DNA of 64,000 bases from Polysphondylium violaceum (lineage: Eukaryota; Evosea; Eumycetozoa; Dictyosteliales; Dictyosteliaceae), in NCBI GenBank assembly GCA_000277445.1, contig AJWJ01000023.1, positions 28,432 through 92,431 of the forward strand. The letters run 5' to 3'. A model generated the notes under the pieces. That model ran no database searches. It saw only the letters and a program-made list of their open reading frames with translations, and was not told the origin of the DNA. Numbering within the stretch: position 1 is the first letter of the stretch; the number at the start of each line of letters is the position of its first letter. This document shows, piece after piece, positions 44,119-56,700 of this stretch. The position numbers and the translations under genes were made by a program.

Positions 44119-46536
44119 AATAAGTTTTATTACTATTATTAATAAATATTATAAATTATTTTAACTCATATATATCTCTATCTCTATTTCTATTAACTTA
44201 TTATCTATAAATCTATATGAGTTAATTTAAATCTGTGTTATCTTATACTATTAATTTAGATCTCTTTCCAAACATGATATCACGATTATGTGATGATGAG
44301 GTGCTTGGAAAAAGCTACATTTTACATATAACAAAAAAAAACCGATTTCAACCATTTTTCAAAAAATTAAAAAAAAAAAAAAAAAATACTCATCGAATTG
44401 ATCTATGTAGTATGAGAAATCAAAAAACTCGGATATTTTCATTTTTGAGAGGTGATTGTGAACCAATCAAATTGTTACTTGAATAAAATCAAAAGAGATT
44501 ACTCAATCAAAACTGTCCGATTTCTTGTCAAATATTTGCAAATCCAAAAACAAATGTATGTTTACATAACTATACAATCTCCATATTAAAATAGAATAGT
44601 CCAAAATGTCGATAGAGGGAAAACTGATAAAAAATAAGGTCCCCCAACCATACAAACACCTTCTGAAAAAAACACCGATTTCTTGTATAATTTTTTAAAA
44701 AAAAAATTTTACACACCCACTCCCCCGAGTGTAACATATCCACTCACACACAAAAAAAAACACAATGAATGGAATCAACATGTGACAGATAAAAATCAAT
44801 TATTAATAAAATAATAAATCAAACGATTTGTGGGTGTGATTGTCTGTAACCAAACAGCACCCCCCCTCACGCTCTTGAGCCTTACATTTGCATCCATCAG
44901 AATCTTTAAAAAATCGTGTATATTATCCAACCCCCATCCCTTCCTAAAGAAATTAAATTATTAATATTTTCACACCCACTCCACCCTCACATCAACACTC
45001 ACCCACCCACTCTGCTAGACAGACATGTAATCGAGGTGAATGAATGCACAATTTCAGAATCAACACCTAAAAAAATGTGAAAAAATGTTTAAAAAAATGT
45101 TTAAAAAAATATCAAAAAAGCGTCAAAAAAGCCATCATAAAAAAAAATTCGCGAGAAAAACTGACACCACCATCACAGCGGTGGGTGCTGAAAAAGAAAT
45201 CTAAAAAACTTCGATTTCTTATCAAATTTTTTTTACTCTCACAACAGCTGTGTGTGTCAACTATTTTTTTTTGCGTGATTTCTTTTTTCTTTTTTGATTT
45301 CTTTTTCTTCCCACTCACATCATTATAATTAACATTTCACAACACACATATCGCCCCACCCACCCCCCTTCCTATTTATATATCCTATATATTACATTTA
45401 TATATCTCTATATAAATAAAAAATCACCTATTATCCGTATAGCACAATATATTGTTGTTGTGTGTGCGTTTGTTGCCCCTTTAGCGTGTGTGAATAATTT
45501 GCTACTGCAACTACTAATCTATTTTTGCTTCTGCTGTAGTGTAGTATTATTTGTTGTTGTGTTCTCAATTAATTATTAGTATTGGAGTGGAGAGTGTCTG
45601 TTTAATTTAATTCTATTTGTGGTGTGTGTCATATTTTTTTAATCTTAACACCTATCAAATTTTGTTTCTTCTTATTCGTGTTTGTTGCTCCTTCCACAAG
45701 TAATAGTAAATCCATTAAAACATTAATTGCTGTGCGTGGTGTGTTTTATTTATACATTTATTTTATTTTATTATTATTTTATCGACAATTAATTATTCAG
45801 TGTGAGCGCGTGTTTGTGACCACAACCAACCACCACCCTCTGTCGTCAATTCTCAAGTAATCAACAAAAACAAATATAGCAATTCTGTTGTATTGTGCTG
45901 TTATCGAGTTTTATAGTTTTTATTATTTCTAGAAATCAAAATCATAGTTTGTGTCTGCATCACTCAATCAAATCAAAAAAAAAAAACTTTTGCGACTTTT
46001 TTTTTTTTTGTGCCTCGATCCAATTTGAAATAGGAAAAAAAAATTTACACAATTTTTATTTTTTTTCCTTAAAAGATTAAATCATTAAACTCGAAAAAAA
46101 AAAGACCCTTGTTAAAAACTGTGGTGTGTGCTATCTCAATCAAAATACAACATTACCCAACTCTTTTTCTACACTACTTTACGATTTTTTTGGTCTTGAC
46201 ATGGATTTTGTAACAAAAGAATATCAATTTTCAATTAATTCATTATAATCATCACCACCAACTAACAACAATAGTAGTATCAATAATAATAATATTTTTT
46301 ACATTTTATCAATCGTCATCAGTATAATTCTTTTTTGATCTACTTTGCCAAACACTCATTAACACACAATCTTATCAAATAGTAATCGTGTGTTTATTTA
46401 TATTTCTCAGATTGATAGCCATTCACCTTTTTTTATTTATTTATTTTCATCCTTTATAAATAATTAAATTTAATTATTTTACAACATCAATACATTTAAT
46501 CACACAAACAAACAAACAAATAAGAATAATCATAAA
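44119..46536. promoter_or_regulatory. Long regulatory region upstream of homeobox gene
   Basis: 2.4 kb without a supported gene. Short ORFs here are lysine- or phenylalanine-rich by-products of A and T runs. The last kilobase contains CACACACC/ACCCACCC-type C+A-rich patches (44700-45010, 45340-45370), the kind of G-box-like sequence that dictyostelid developmental promoters use. An A-rich leader directly precedes the homeobox ATG. Confidence 0.5.
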
Positions 46537-48149
46537 ATGAAATCAGCTTATTACAATAATAATAACAATATGAATCAAGATAGCAACTCAAGTAGGACTC
46601 TTCCTCCACTTGTTGTTCCACCAAATATAAAATCTTTGGATGATTCAGTTTTAAAATCATTTACAAAATCAATTTATAATAACAGTAATGATTTAATTAA
46701 ACCAAATAGAAATAACAATGATAACAACAATAACATTAATAACATTAATCATAATAATAATAATAATAATAATATTAAGTTAAATAACAAAATGGAGCTA
46801 ATTCCTTTTGATCAAGTATGTAGTTGTATTTAATTTAAGTCTCTCAACACAAATATTAATATTTAATTTTATAGATTGTAAATATTATAATCGAACTCGA
46901 ATCTTTGGTCAATAATCAAAATAATCAAAACAATAATCAAAATAATAATAGTAATTTTAATAGACAAATGATTAATCAATTGATACAAGTTTTAAAACAA
47001 CAATTGGAGTTTTCAAAAAATAGTATAAATAATATATTAAATAGTAAAGATTGTGAAATTTTAGATTTAAAAGAAAAAATTAATAATAATAATAATAATA
47101 ATAGTAATAATAATAATAATAGTTGTAGTAATAGTCATAATAATAATTCGAATAATAATAATAGTAATCCACTTAAATCATCAAAAGATAAATTCCGACT
47201 TTTTAATTTAATCAGTAATAATAATAGTAATATGAATAATAACAATAATTCAGATCATTCAACGCCATCATCACCCAAATCTTCATTAAATGATAGTCAA
47301 GATGGCTTTTCATCAAATCGTCATCATCCATATCTTTCACCAAATCATCATAGTCATCATCACAATAATAATATTAGTAATAACTCAAAAGCACATATTC
47401 TTTCACTTTTAGATGATATTGATTCTGAATCCTCAAATATTAGTAGTGATAGTGATGACGATTGCGATAGAAAGATTTTAAATACAACAACTATTATTAC
47501 ACAACCACCAAACAATAACAATAATAACAACAATAGTAATAATAATAACAACAATAAACCAAAAGATGATTGGGCTACAGAAGCTTTATTAAGATTACAT
47601 GATTGTAGTAATAATTCAACACCAGGTAGTACACCACCTCACCATTCTGAATTACCATCAACCAATGGCACTAGTCAACCATCATCTATTGATCCATTTA
47701 AAAACAATACTCTTCAACCACCTGCCTCTTTATCATCTTCACTTTCTTCATCCTCTTCTTCATCAGTCACAATGTATCCAACCAATAACAATAACAATAA
47801 CAATAACAACAATACTCAATCAAAACCAAATCCATTCATGTCTTCTGATGATTCTGTAAATTTCACAAATACCTCTATAGAGGATGCAGCCAAAATGAGT
47901 AGTAAAAAGAAAAAAAGAGGAAAGTTACCCGGTGAAGCCACATCGATTTTAAAGAAATGGTTATTTGAACATAACATGCATCCATATCCCACCGAAGAAG
48001 AAAAGCTCACTCTTGCAAATTCAACATGTTTATCTTTTAATCAAATCAATAATTGGTTTACAAACGCCAGAAGAAGAATCCTTCCAAGACAACTTGATAG
48101 AAAAGTGTTTGGTTCTCCTTTGTTTTCACATTTTTCAATTGCAAAATAA
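46537..48149 (+). CDS. TALE homeobox transcription factor
   Basis: This two-exon gene (46537-46815, 46875-48149) encodes 517 residues. The first roughly 430 are Asn-, Ser- and His-rich and disordered. The homeodomain is near the C-terminus (about 437-497). It has the three-residue loop extension of the TALE class (HNMHPYPTEEEK) and the recognition helix QINNWFTNARRR, including the invariant Trp, Phe, Asn and Arg. It should act in the nucleus as a DNA-binding regulator of development. TALE proteins often work with partners; none is evident here. The long upstream region suggests complex regulation. Dictyostelium has several hbx genes; I cannot say which one this is. Confidence 0.93.
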
Positions 48150-49012
48150 ATATTATTTTGGTAATCTCATATCTTATCAATCTCACTTCTCTTCAATAGG
48201 TAGTCTAATGTCTGGCTGTCTGTCTGTCTGTTTCCTTTCATGTAGTTAATTAATTTATAATTAATTGGTTTATTAATTGGTATTGCCAACTTTACTTGAA
48301 CCTTCCCCTTGGTCCCATTCTCAATAATCTTTTTAAATTAAAAAGATTCCTACCCCTATTAATTTTGGTAAATTGCCATATTAATAAATATATATTTCTC
48401 ATTAATTTATTATTCTCTTCTCAAAACAACAACTACAGCTACAACAAAATGTATGCTTGTGTGACTATTTATCTTATCGATCAATCAATCTATCAATATG
48501 AGAATGAGTTTATTAATTTTAGTTTGAATTGAAATCAATCAATCTTTCATTTTATCACCCCACATTCACACACCCAAAGCAAAAGTTGAGATACATTTAA
48601 TCTCTTTACAGATTTTTATGATTGTGCTTTAAAATTACAAATGAGATTTAAATCTCATTGGTATATTGAAGCCTAATTTTAATTCCTAGAGGATGACTGA
48701 TATTCTTACACCGAGTTTTATATAAAATGTGTATTTATTTTCAAAGGGATATTTTAAAATCTCAACCTTATTTGGCTTTTTAACCAATGTTTGAAAAATC
48801 TTTTCATTCGATATAGGATTAATTAATTAAATGAATGACATCATGGTATATATGTATCATCCTACATACATACATTTCAAATCACTATAAAAGGGTTTGA
48901 TAATTTTTTAGTCTATCAATCAAATCATTAATCATTTATTTAATTATTATTAAATAAGTTTGCGTTAGACTAATTAATACCTATAAATTATCATACTTTA
49001 TATAAACAAAGA
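48150..49012. other. Intergenic after homeobox gene
   Basis: This AT-rich region holds the homeobox 3' flank and the promoter of the small gene at 49013, with TATAAAAG at 48886-48893. No other gene is supported. Confidence 0.5.
48886..48893 (+). promoter_or_regulatory. TATA box of small gene at 49013
   Basis: TATAAAAG in the context cactataaaaggg, 119 bases before the ATG, with T-rich DNA just downstream as in dictyostelid promoters. Confidence 0.6.
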
Positions 49013-49222
49013 ATGTCTTTAAACAAATCTATCAACTTTGTCAATAAATCATCAAAATTATTGATTAATATCATTTCAAAGGAAAATGATTTATCAAGAA
49101 ATCTTACTCTATCATCATCTGGTTTATCTACAATCAAAGAGAATATGAATAGTCAACAAAATGATCTCAGTCTCAGACCATCTTTAAAGAAATCAACTAT
49201 CATCATTCCAGAATTAAAATAG
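49013..49222 (+). CDS. Small Ser/Asn-rich protein of 69 residues
   Basis: This is a single-exon ORF starting MSLNKSINFVNKSSKLLINI and ending KKSTIIIPELK. It is basic and hydrophilic, with no signal peptide. A TATA box at 48886 and an A-rich leader (acaaagaatg) support it as a gene, as does a sharp rise in codon-like composition over the flanks. The family is not recognised. It might be one of the small developmental proteins common in dictyostelids. Confidence 0.55.
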   Translation: MSLNKSINFVNKSSKLLINIISKENDLSRNLTLSSSGLSTIKENMNSQQNDLSLRPSLKKSTIIIPELK

Positions 49223-49429
49223 TCAAGAACTAGTCAAACAACTTTTTTGCGCCCAATATCTATTTATTCCATACATATATACATACAGACAGACATATTA
49301 AACTATGAAAGAGCTTCTAGTTTTAGATTCAAAATAAATAAAGATTAAAAGTGTTATTTATTCCTATATCATTGTTTTCAGATTTAGATTTAGATTTATA
49401 ATTTTTTTAGATTTAGATTTAGATTTATT

Positions 49430-50116
49430 TTATACACGAGATGATAACCAAATGGCAGCTTTGGTGCCTACTTTGACCAATTCTGAAAATGGTTTGTAAA
49501 GAGGAGCCAATTCGGCATCGTGTTCAATACCTATATGCATGTGCTCCATTTCGTCGTCTCTAAATTTCTTTATAGTGTCTTTGAGATCCTTGTCATCGAT
49601 TTGGTGATCGTTTAGTTGTCTGAGTTGGTCGTTGTAGTGTTCGGAAATGACAGTCTCTACGGCGACAGTGACAGCCATAGCAGCCTCTTTGCCCATCAAT
49701 GCAGACACGTAGCCCAAACCAAAGCCAGCGACGTTCCAAATGGGCGACAAGACGGTGGGTCTCACACGCTTCTCGTAGATGAGTTGATTGAATTTGGCTT
49801 GATGCTCCAGCTCTTGGTCGGCCATCTCACGAATGAGTGGTCCCTCTTTAGTGTTTTTCAGCACTGCCAACTGGCCCTCGTATATCCTCGCGGCACCAAA
49901 CTCGCCTGCGTGGTCCACTCTGATGATTCTCTCGATCAGCTCTCTTTTCAATCTCTCTTTTTCCAAATCTACCTGAGAGGTTTTGCTAGTATTGCTATTA
50001 TTGGCAGTGGTGGTAGTTGATGTAAAATATTTATTGCTTGATGTGGTTGTGCTACTACCAATCAAATAACTACCACTACGACTACCAAATCTCATAACCT
50101 TTTGAAGCGATGCCAT
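49430..50116 (-). CDS. coq7: Ubiquinone biosynthesis hydroxylase COQ7
   Basis: This single-exon gene encodes 228 residues. The first roughly 55 are Ser/Thr-rich and basic, as expected for a mitochondrial presequence. The body is the carboxylate di-iron family: IIRVDHAGEFGAARIYEGQ, EMADQELEHQ, VETVISEHYNDQ and FRDDEMEHMHIG supply the Glu and His ligands. COQ7 hydroxylates demethoxyubiquinone, the penultimate step of ubiquinone synthesis, on the inner mitochondrial membrane. All metal ligands appear to be present, so it should be active. Confidence 0.95.
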   Translation of the reverse strand: MASLQKVMRFGSRSGSYLIGSSTTTSSNKYFTSTTTTANNSNTSKTSQVDLEKERLKRELIERIIRVDHAGEFGAARIYEGQLAVLKNTKEGPLIREMADQELEHQAKFNQLIYEKRVRPTVLSPIWNVAGFGLGYVSALMGKEAAMAVTVAVETVISEHYNDQLRQLNDHQIDDKDLKDTIKKFRDDEMEHMHIGIEHDAELAPLYKPFSELVKVGTKAAIWLSSRV

Positions 50117-50285
50117 CTCGATTTTGGTGATTTGTGATTTTATAAAAATGGTGGGGTGTGTAAAATAAATAAATAAATAATGGTATGGTGTGAGGTGAAA
50201 AGAGAAAGAGGGGTATTGAAAACAACAACCTACTCATTTGATATTTTATCATATTACTTTTTTCAATCTTGAAAACAAAAAAAAA

Positions 50286-50317
<32 letters not shown>

Positions 50318-51723
50318 AAAAAAACACACAAAGACACACAAACCTTATTCACTCACCCATACAAATTTCATTTCATTTTGATTGAAAACAACCAAAAATG
50401 AGATTTGCAAAGGTTATAATGGGTAAATCCCACACTCCCACCCACCACACTAAGTATGGGGATTGAGTGAATGCACTCTAGGGTGGGTATTGGTGATGTG
50501 TATGAGGAAATTTTGAATTTTTCTATTTATTTTTTTTTCTGTTGATGAACTAGTTAGTAATAATAATAATCATAATTTTTATTTCATCATCATCTGGCTA
50601 TAGCAAACCTTTTTTTATTTTAGAACAAAGTCTTTTTTCTTTTTTTTTTTTTTTTTTGTTCTTAAAGTTCATCTCACAACTGAATTTTTTCATTGGATAT
50701 TATTATTTTTTTTTTTTCTTTATATAGCAAAAACTGTCAAATTGTGCAAGATTTTTATTTTTTTTAATTTAAAATTTTTTTTTTACTCTATTTTGACCAT
50801 TCCGCTCCGCTACACAATTCAACTATAGTAGTTTTTGTTTTTGTTTCATCAGTATTCTAGCAGTAAGAGGTAACTCCCATCCCACACTACTCTATTGGTC
50901 CATCACATCAAGATAATAATAATAATAATATAATAATAATATTACTTTTCTTTAATTTATTTATTTATTTAGTTCAACTCACACCCTCCCTATACTCACC
51001 TCCTACTAAAATTACTTTCACTATTCTAAACTTGTTGAACAACACACATCCCACACTATATTAATTACTCTCCAACCAGACCATACCATATCTATCTAGA
51101 TCACTTATTAATATAAAAAATATCTACACCCCACCATTATTATAAATATAAAATTACAAAAATATAAATAATCTTTTCTTGTTTTTATTGTTGTTGTGTG
51201 AGTGTGTTTTTATTAATTATCCACTTCTTTTTGACGTCATCTTGGATCTAGATAGCCAATTCAGAATTTCAAGATATTTTTTTAAACACCATAATTTAGT
51301 AGTAGTTTATTGGAGTTGGAATATAGTAATTAAAATCTGCTCCGTTGTTGTAATTGTAATTATTGGTTGATAGTGGTGGTGTCAGCTCAGAGTGTAGAAG
51401 AGAGTTTGTATGTGTGTATAGTGTCATAATAAATAATAATAATTGAAATAATCAACTCTAGAAACATAAACACGATATAAACCTTCTTTTGTAAATTGAA
51501 ACAAGCATTCCCCTACAGCAGCAACACAACACCAACACCAATACATATCCTATACCATTAGAGTTTCAACCTTGCCAACTTCAAACTGGGTTGCATTTGT
51601 ACCAAATCTTCAACTTTCACCAATAACGATTACGAGGATAATGCCAATTTTGATTTGATATCAGGCTGCACCTCTAAATTGAGGAGAAAATTCAAACTTT
51701 TTCCACTAGTAAAATACCACAAA
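50117..51723. promoter_or_regulatory. Divergent promoter, coq7 and CaMKK-like
   Basis: 1.6 kb of AT-rich DNA with many T runs (50520-50790). No coding exon was found. The part close to 51540-51720 may be the 5' leader of the kinase gene, which contains one upstream ATG (51641) with a five-codon ORF. Confidence 0.5.
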
Positions 51724-53497
51724 ATGGGTACTTCTTTGTCAACCTCATCGTCATCTTCTTCCTCAAGTACTTGTTCAAGTACCTCTTGTTCAATTCCTAC
51801 ATCACCAGTGATACATAAAAAACATCAACAAATACCTATACTTCAATATGAGTTGGTGGTCGATAGCAACGGTGTCGTTGGAAACCAGGGTCTGTCTTCA
51901 TACCAATTTAGCGATTATTGTATAGACGCCGCTAGCTTCAATACATCCACTGTATACTCTGCCTCGTCGTCATCGTCATTCTTTGAACCATCACCTTTGG
52001 TCACACCGTCTAGCTCGAGTGAGGCTTTACATTCAATTCCAAGTATTCTTATTTCACCAATTAACATCAGCAATCATCATCACAACACAAGAGCAATCAA
52101 AACTCGACCAAGAAGCAATACAAAAGAAACCCTCACAGCCTCCAGAAAAAGAGATAAAGAGGGCAGAAAAATGATCAATGATTTTGTTATTGTGAAAAAG
52201 TTGGGCAAAGGCACCTATGGCAAAGTATTGTTATCGTATCATCAACACACAAATCAATTATATGTAAGTACCAGCATCTGAATCTAGTCCAGGTACTAGT
52301 AATTCTTTTACTAATTCATCTCTGTTACCATAGGCTATTAAAGTTTTCAACAAGATTAGGTTAAAAAAACAATCGTCAGGATTTGGTAAACCAAATGCAT
52401 TTGATGGTGTTTTGAGAGAAATTGCCATTATGAAAAAACTCAATCACCCAAATGTTGTAAAGCTATTCGAGGTTATCAACGATCCCACAGAAGAGTGTTT
52501 ATATATAGTTATGGAATACATTGAAGGTGGTGCAATCATGTCTTGTAGTGATTTTTCAAATTGGCCAATGTCTGAAAACTTGGCTAGAAAATATTTCAGA
52601 GACATTGTATCTGGGTTAGAATATTGTATGTATTTATTGTTGTTTTAGTTTATACTGAATACTAATATTACAATCCTATAGTACATGAACAAAAAGTTAT
52701 TCATAGAGATATAAAACCAGAAAACTTACTTGTAAATAGAGATGGTGTTGTAAAGATTGCAGATTTTGGTGTCTCTCATATATTTGAAAATGATGATATT
52801 TTGCGGTGTTCTGCAGGAAGCCCTGCTTTTTTAGCCCCAGAGCTGTGTACAGATGGTAAGAGATTTATATCATTTAAAAAGATTGTCAATGTATATATTA
52901 ACGCTTCTATATCTGTAGAACAAATACCAATTTCAGGTAAAGCTGTTGATATTTGGGCTTTGGGAATTAGTTTATATTGTTTGGTTTTTGCAAAATTACC
53001 ATTCGAAACATCGTCTAAATCTTTATCAGACATTTATCATAAAATTAAAAATGATCCCCTAACATTTCCCAGAGAGATCTCGTTTGAATTAAAATTCTTG
53101 TTTCAAAGACTATTGGACAAGAATCCATTTACAAGAATAACTATTTCTGAAATTAAAGTATGTATTGTTGTTGTTTTGTCTATTTTTATCTTTTCAATAG
53201 CGCTAACCAGTAATAACATTATAGAATAATGAATGGACAACTATAAACAATACATTACCAATGAAAGAACTTGATGATCACATTTTATTATCAGTCACTG
53301 ATCAAGAATGCTATGATGCCATCATTTCTGATCATATGATACAGGGTGATGATCTCAGTAGTAGCACTGAAAGTAGTGGAATTGTTGGAGGTGGGAGTAG
53401 TTGTGGTAGTGATAACAATAACAATAGTTTAATGTATTATCCTGTATCACCTCAACAACCACTACCAACCACAAGTAGTGGATCATATCATCTATAG
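51724..53497 (+). CDS. CaMKK-like Ser/Thr protein kinase
   Basis: This five-exon gene encodes 499 residues: 51724-52263, 52334-52625, 52682-52855, 52937-53157 and 53225-53497. The first ATG gives MGTSLSTSSS, which fits an N-myristoylation signal. The Ser-rich N-terminus leads to a kinase domain at about 150: KLGKGTYGKV, AIKVFNK, HRDIKPENLLV, DFGVSHIF and GSPAFLAPE are intact. The insert after the catalytic Lys and the block REIAIMKKLNHPNVVKLFEV match Ca2+/calmodulin-dependent kinase kinases and LKB1-type AMPK kinases. The sequence after the kinase (ELDDHILLSVTDQE) also matches CaMKK. It probably phosphorylates AMPK-like or Akt-like kinases. No calmodulin-binding helix is obvious in the short tail. 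Confidence 0.9.
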
Positions 53498-53540
53498 TTG
53501 ATGTGCGAAACCAAGATATATATTTAAACTCACAAATCCT

Positions 53541-53660
53541 TCTATTTATGGCAATCATTAAAAAAGAGAACCTTTATATGAGTTTTCCTTTTTTGTAAAT
53601 TTGTAAATAAAAAATTATCTCAAACTAAAATGAAATATATTTTAGATGATTCAATTAAAT
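53541..53660 (+). repeat. Direct repeat left of IPT/EGF gene
   Basis: It reads tatggcaatcatta, then tatgagttttcctttt, gtaaatttgtaaat and aaactaaaat. A related copy lies at 58065-58170 on the same strand. The two bracket the IPT/EGF gene. Confidence 0.7.
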
Positions 53661-53709
53661 GTACAACGATTTTTTATTTATTTACTTTACGACAAAAGAT
53701 CTTATGATC

Positions 53710-56700
53710 CTATCGATATTGTTTTTTCTTTAAATTGATCATTTTATGTTTAAGTTCTATAACTTTGGTAGCATTCATTCTAAACAATATGGCACCTGCT
53801 ACAACTATGAGAGATACACCAACGACTGAACAAACAATAATGACTGCTAGTTTCCATGATGGCATACCTTTGCTTTCACATTCATCGCTAGAGGGTGCCG
53901 ATGAAACCAACATACCAAAATTTGGATCTACAACAACACTGCTCTTAAAGAATGGTGTGGAAATAGAGATATAGGTTGACGATGATTTATCCAATTTCTT
54001 GGCAGTGATTTGTTCCACTGTTAATTGATTGACTTTGTTGTATGCTGGTCTGTTGTCAACAATCATTCTATCAGAAAATGTACCAATCAATGTTTCACCA
54101 TTCAATGTCATTTGTACATTTCTCACAGATCCATCAACGAGTTTGGTGGTGGTTGTCGTGGTGCTTTGTTCATTACTATTACATTTACCTTTATTCAATT
54201 CCACAACACTTGATCTAAAAATAAACTCTAGGGTGTTGAGGCCGCTACTGAATGGCCAATCGGATAACTCCACTTGATATTTACTATAATTTCGCAGGTG
54301 ACGTCATGATGTCACCTGCGAAATTATAGTATTGACGTTGATCTAAATTGTTGATGGTCAAGGTGACCAATAGGGTGGAATTGTTGTTGGTGATCTGTGT
54401 TTTGTATCTATAGGTATTATTTGATTTTGTAACTTCTCCCCAAGTGAGGTGACCAATATCGACTGATTGAATAATTGTGGTACCAATTGAGTCCAATTCA
54501 TTGATCATTACCAAACCAACATCAAATGTGTTTCCACTTGGTGTTGAGATTGTCGTTGATGAGTTGTTTTCATTTACTGTTGGAGGTGTAGATACAGCTC
54601 CTAAGTTTTCAATGGAACAATCACTTGATTCCCAACCTTGATCGCATAGACATTGGAATTGTGCTAGATTGCAAGTGCCATGATTCGAACACACTAGATT
54701 ATTGCTACCAAGTGGACATGATGTTACACCCTCTTTGGTGTATAAAAATGCCTTGAGGGAGCCTATAAAGGTTTTGTCTATTGTAACTGTGACTTCCAAA
54801 GGCTCGCCACCCACTGGCTTTACAGTAGACTTGAACATACAAGTGATTTGTTTAGAGTGTGAGATAATAGGTGAGTCACACAAATCACCACCAATGGTGA
54901 CCTCTATGCTATCAGGACTAATAAAATAGTCACCAGCAATTGTAACTTGACCGCTCGACAAATACTTTGTTGGCGTCGCACTTGTAATCACAGGATTGGG
55001 TCTAATATATTTGAATGCTGACGTGTTGGTAGATGTGTACAAAGAATTGATAGTGAGTGTCACTGGTAATGGTGTTTTGAATTCAGATACCAAAACATCA
55101 CTGGTAAAGTCACACTCTATTATTGAATTAGTCACAAGTATGGCGTTTTTGCACTCTCCACTTTTACCAATGATGACCAATATATCTGTGGCTGGCACAA
55201 AGTAGTCTCCTGTCAATGTGACTCTACCTGGTGAAAAATATGTAGTTGATGATGTACTGTCAATAATTGGATTTGGTCGAGTGTGTTTAAATACATTCTG
55301 AGTATTTGTATAAAACTTGTCAATGATCACAACTACACTAAACAATGTATCATAACTATTACCAAGAGGCAAGGTGGCTGAAAAAGCACAGGTTAGTTGA
55401 GTACCTTCTGGGTTTGAGATTGGTGATGTGCATGGTGAATCGCCGATAGTAATAGAAATAGTTGTTGATGGAGTAAAATATTTTCCATAGATAGTAATAA
55501 GTCCTGCAGTACCATAGGTTAAAGAAGATGCACTTGTGATCACATGATTAGGTCTAATGTACACAAATACTGCTCTAGTAGATGAATACAAGTTGTTGAT
55601 GGTGACTGTTACTGCCAATGGAGTATTGTAATCGGATATCATTGCATCACTAGCAAAGCTGCAAATGATCAGAGTATCACTAAGGAGTATGGCATTGGTG
55701 CATTGTTTATTACCAATGGTTACAGAGAGGCCGGGAGCTGGTGAAAAGTATTTACCTGTCAAGGTGACTTGTCCTGGTGTACCATAGGTAGTTGAAGATG
55801 ATGATGAAATCACTGGACTTGGTCTAGTGTATTGAAATATTGTTTTGGTGGTGGAATATGTACTGTCCACAGTCACAACTACATCAAAGAATGCATTCAT
55901 AGAATCAGGCCAGGCACCTAGTATTGTTGAGAGAGCACAGCTTATTAGAACTCCATCAGAGCTTGCTACTGGGGATGCGCATTGAGCGCCGCCGATTGTA
56001 ACAGCTATAATAGACGAATATAGATATTGTCCTTTGATTGTAACCTGACCCACGGTATCGTAGACAAGGGATGTTACTGTTGAGATCACAGGGCTTGGCC
56101 TACTGTATTTAAATACCGAGTTTTCTGCAGAGTATCCCGACTCTATTGCAACTTTAACAGGAAGTCCTATAGAGAAATCAGACATAACTTTATCTGAAGA
56201 AAATAGACAAACGATTTGTGTACCACCGGCAGAAACTTGAGGATTCTGGCAGGGAATATCGGCAATAGATACATTCAAGCCAAAAGAAGAGAATCGATCT
56301 CCTGTGATTGTGACAAGACCTGGCACAAGGTAGTTAGTAGAGGTGCAGCTTGTGATGATGGGCGAATATCCGACAAACACTGATGCCCTGTGATCAGTGA
56401 TGGTCTCGATGTAGAATTTAAATGGTGACATTTTGCTGACGGTGCATTTGAGTGTGTAGGTCGAGTCTGACGGGTTCCATATGGAGTTGGGCACACAGTT
56501 GTTCAACACGTTACTACCATCACCATAATCATATTTAAAAGTAAGTACTTGACTATTGACACCATTTGCGTAGAGAGAGGGATCAAGGAATTTACCAATG
56601 ACCGTTAGAACCAGACTATTAGTGGAGTCTGGTTTTGTAAAGCTGTTGATAATAGGTGTTGGGCAAATGACCAAGTTATTTGAGATACGAATAGATGAAG

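Noticed and set aside
45077-45328. Lys/Phe-rich ORF of 83 codons upstream of the homeobox gene
   Set aside because: It is made of A and T runs and short direct repeats (aaaaaaatgttt); no domain, promoter or similarity supports it.
54297-54328. Treating the palindrome segment as a GTGACA...TATAG intron
   Set aside because: It would be only 32 bases and removal leaves the wrong frame for the stalk and membrane region.
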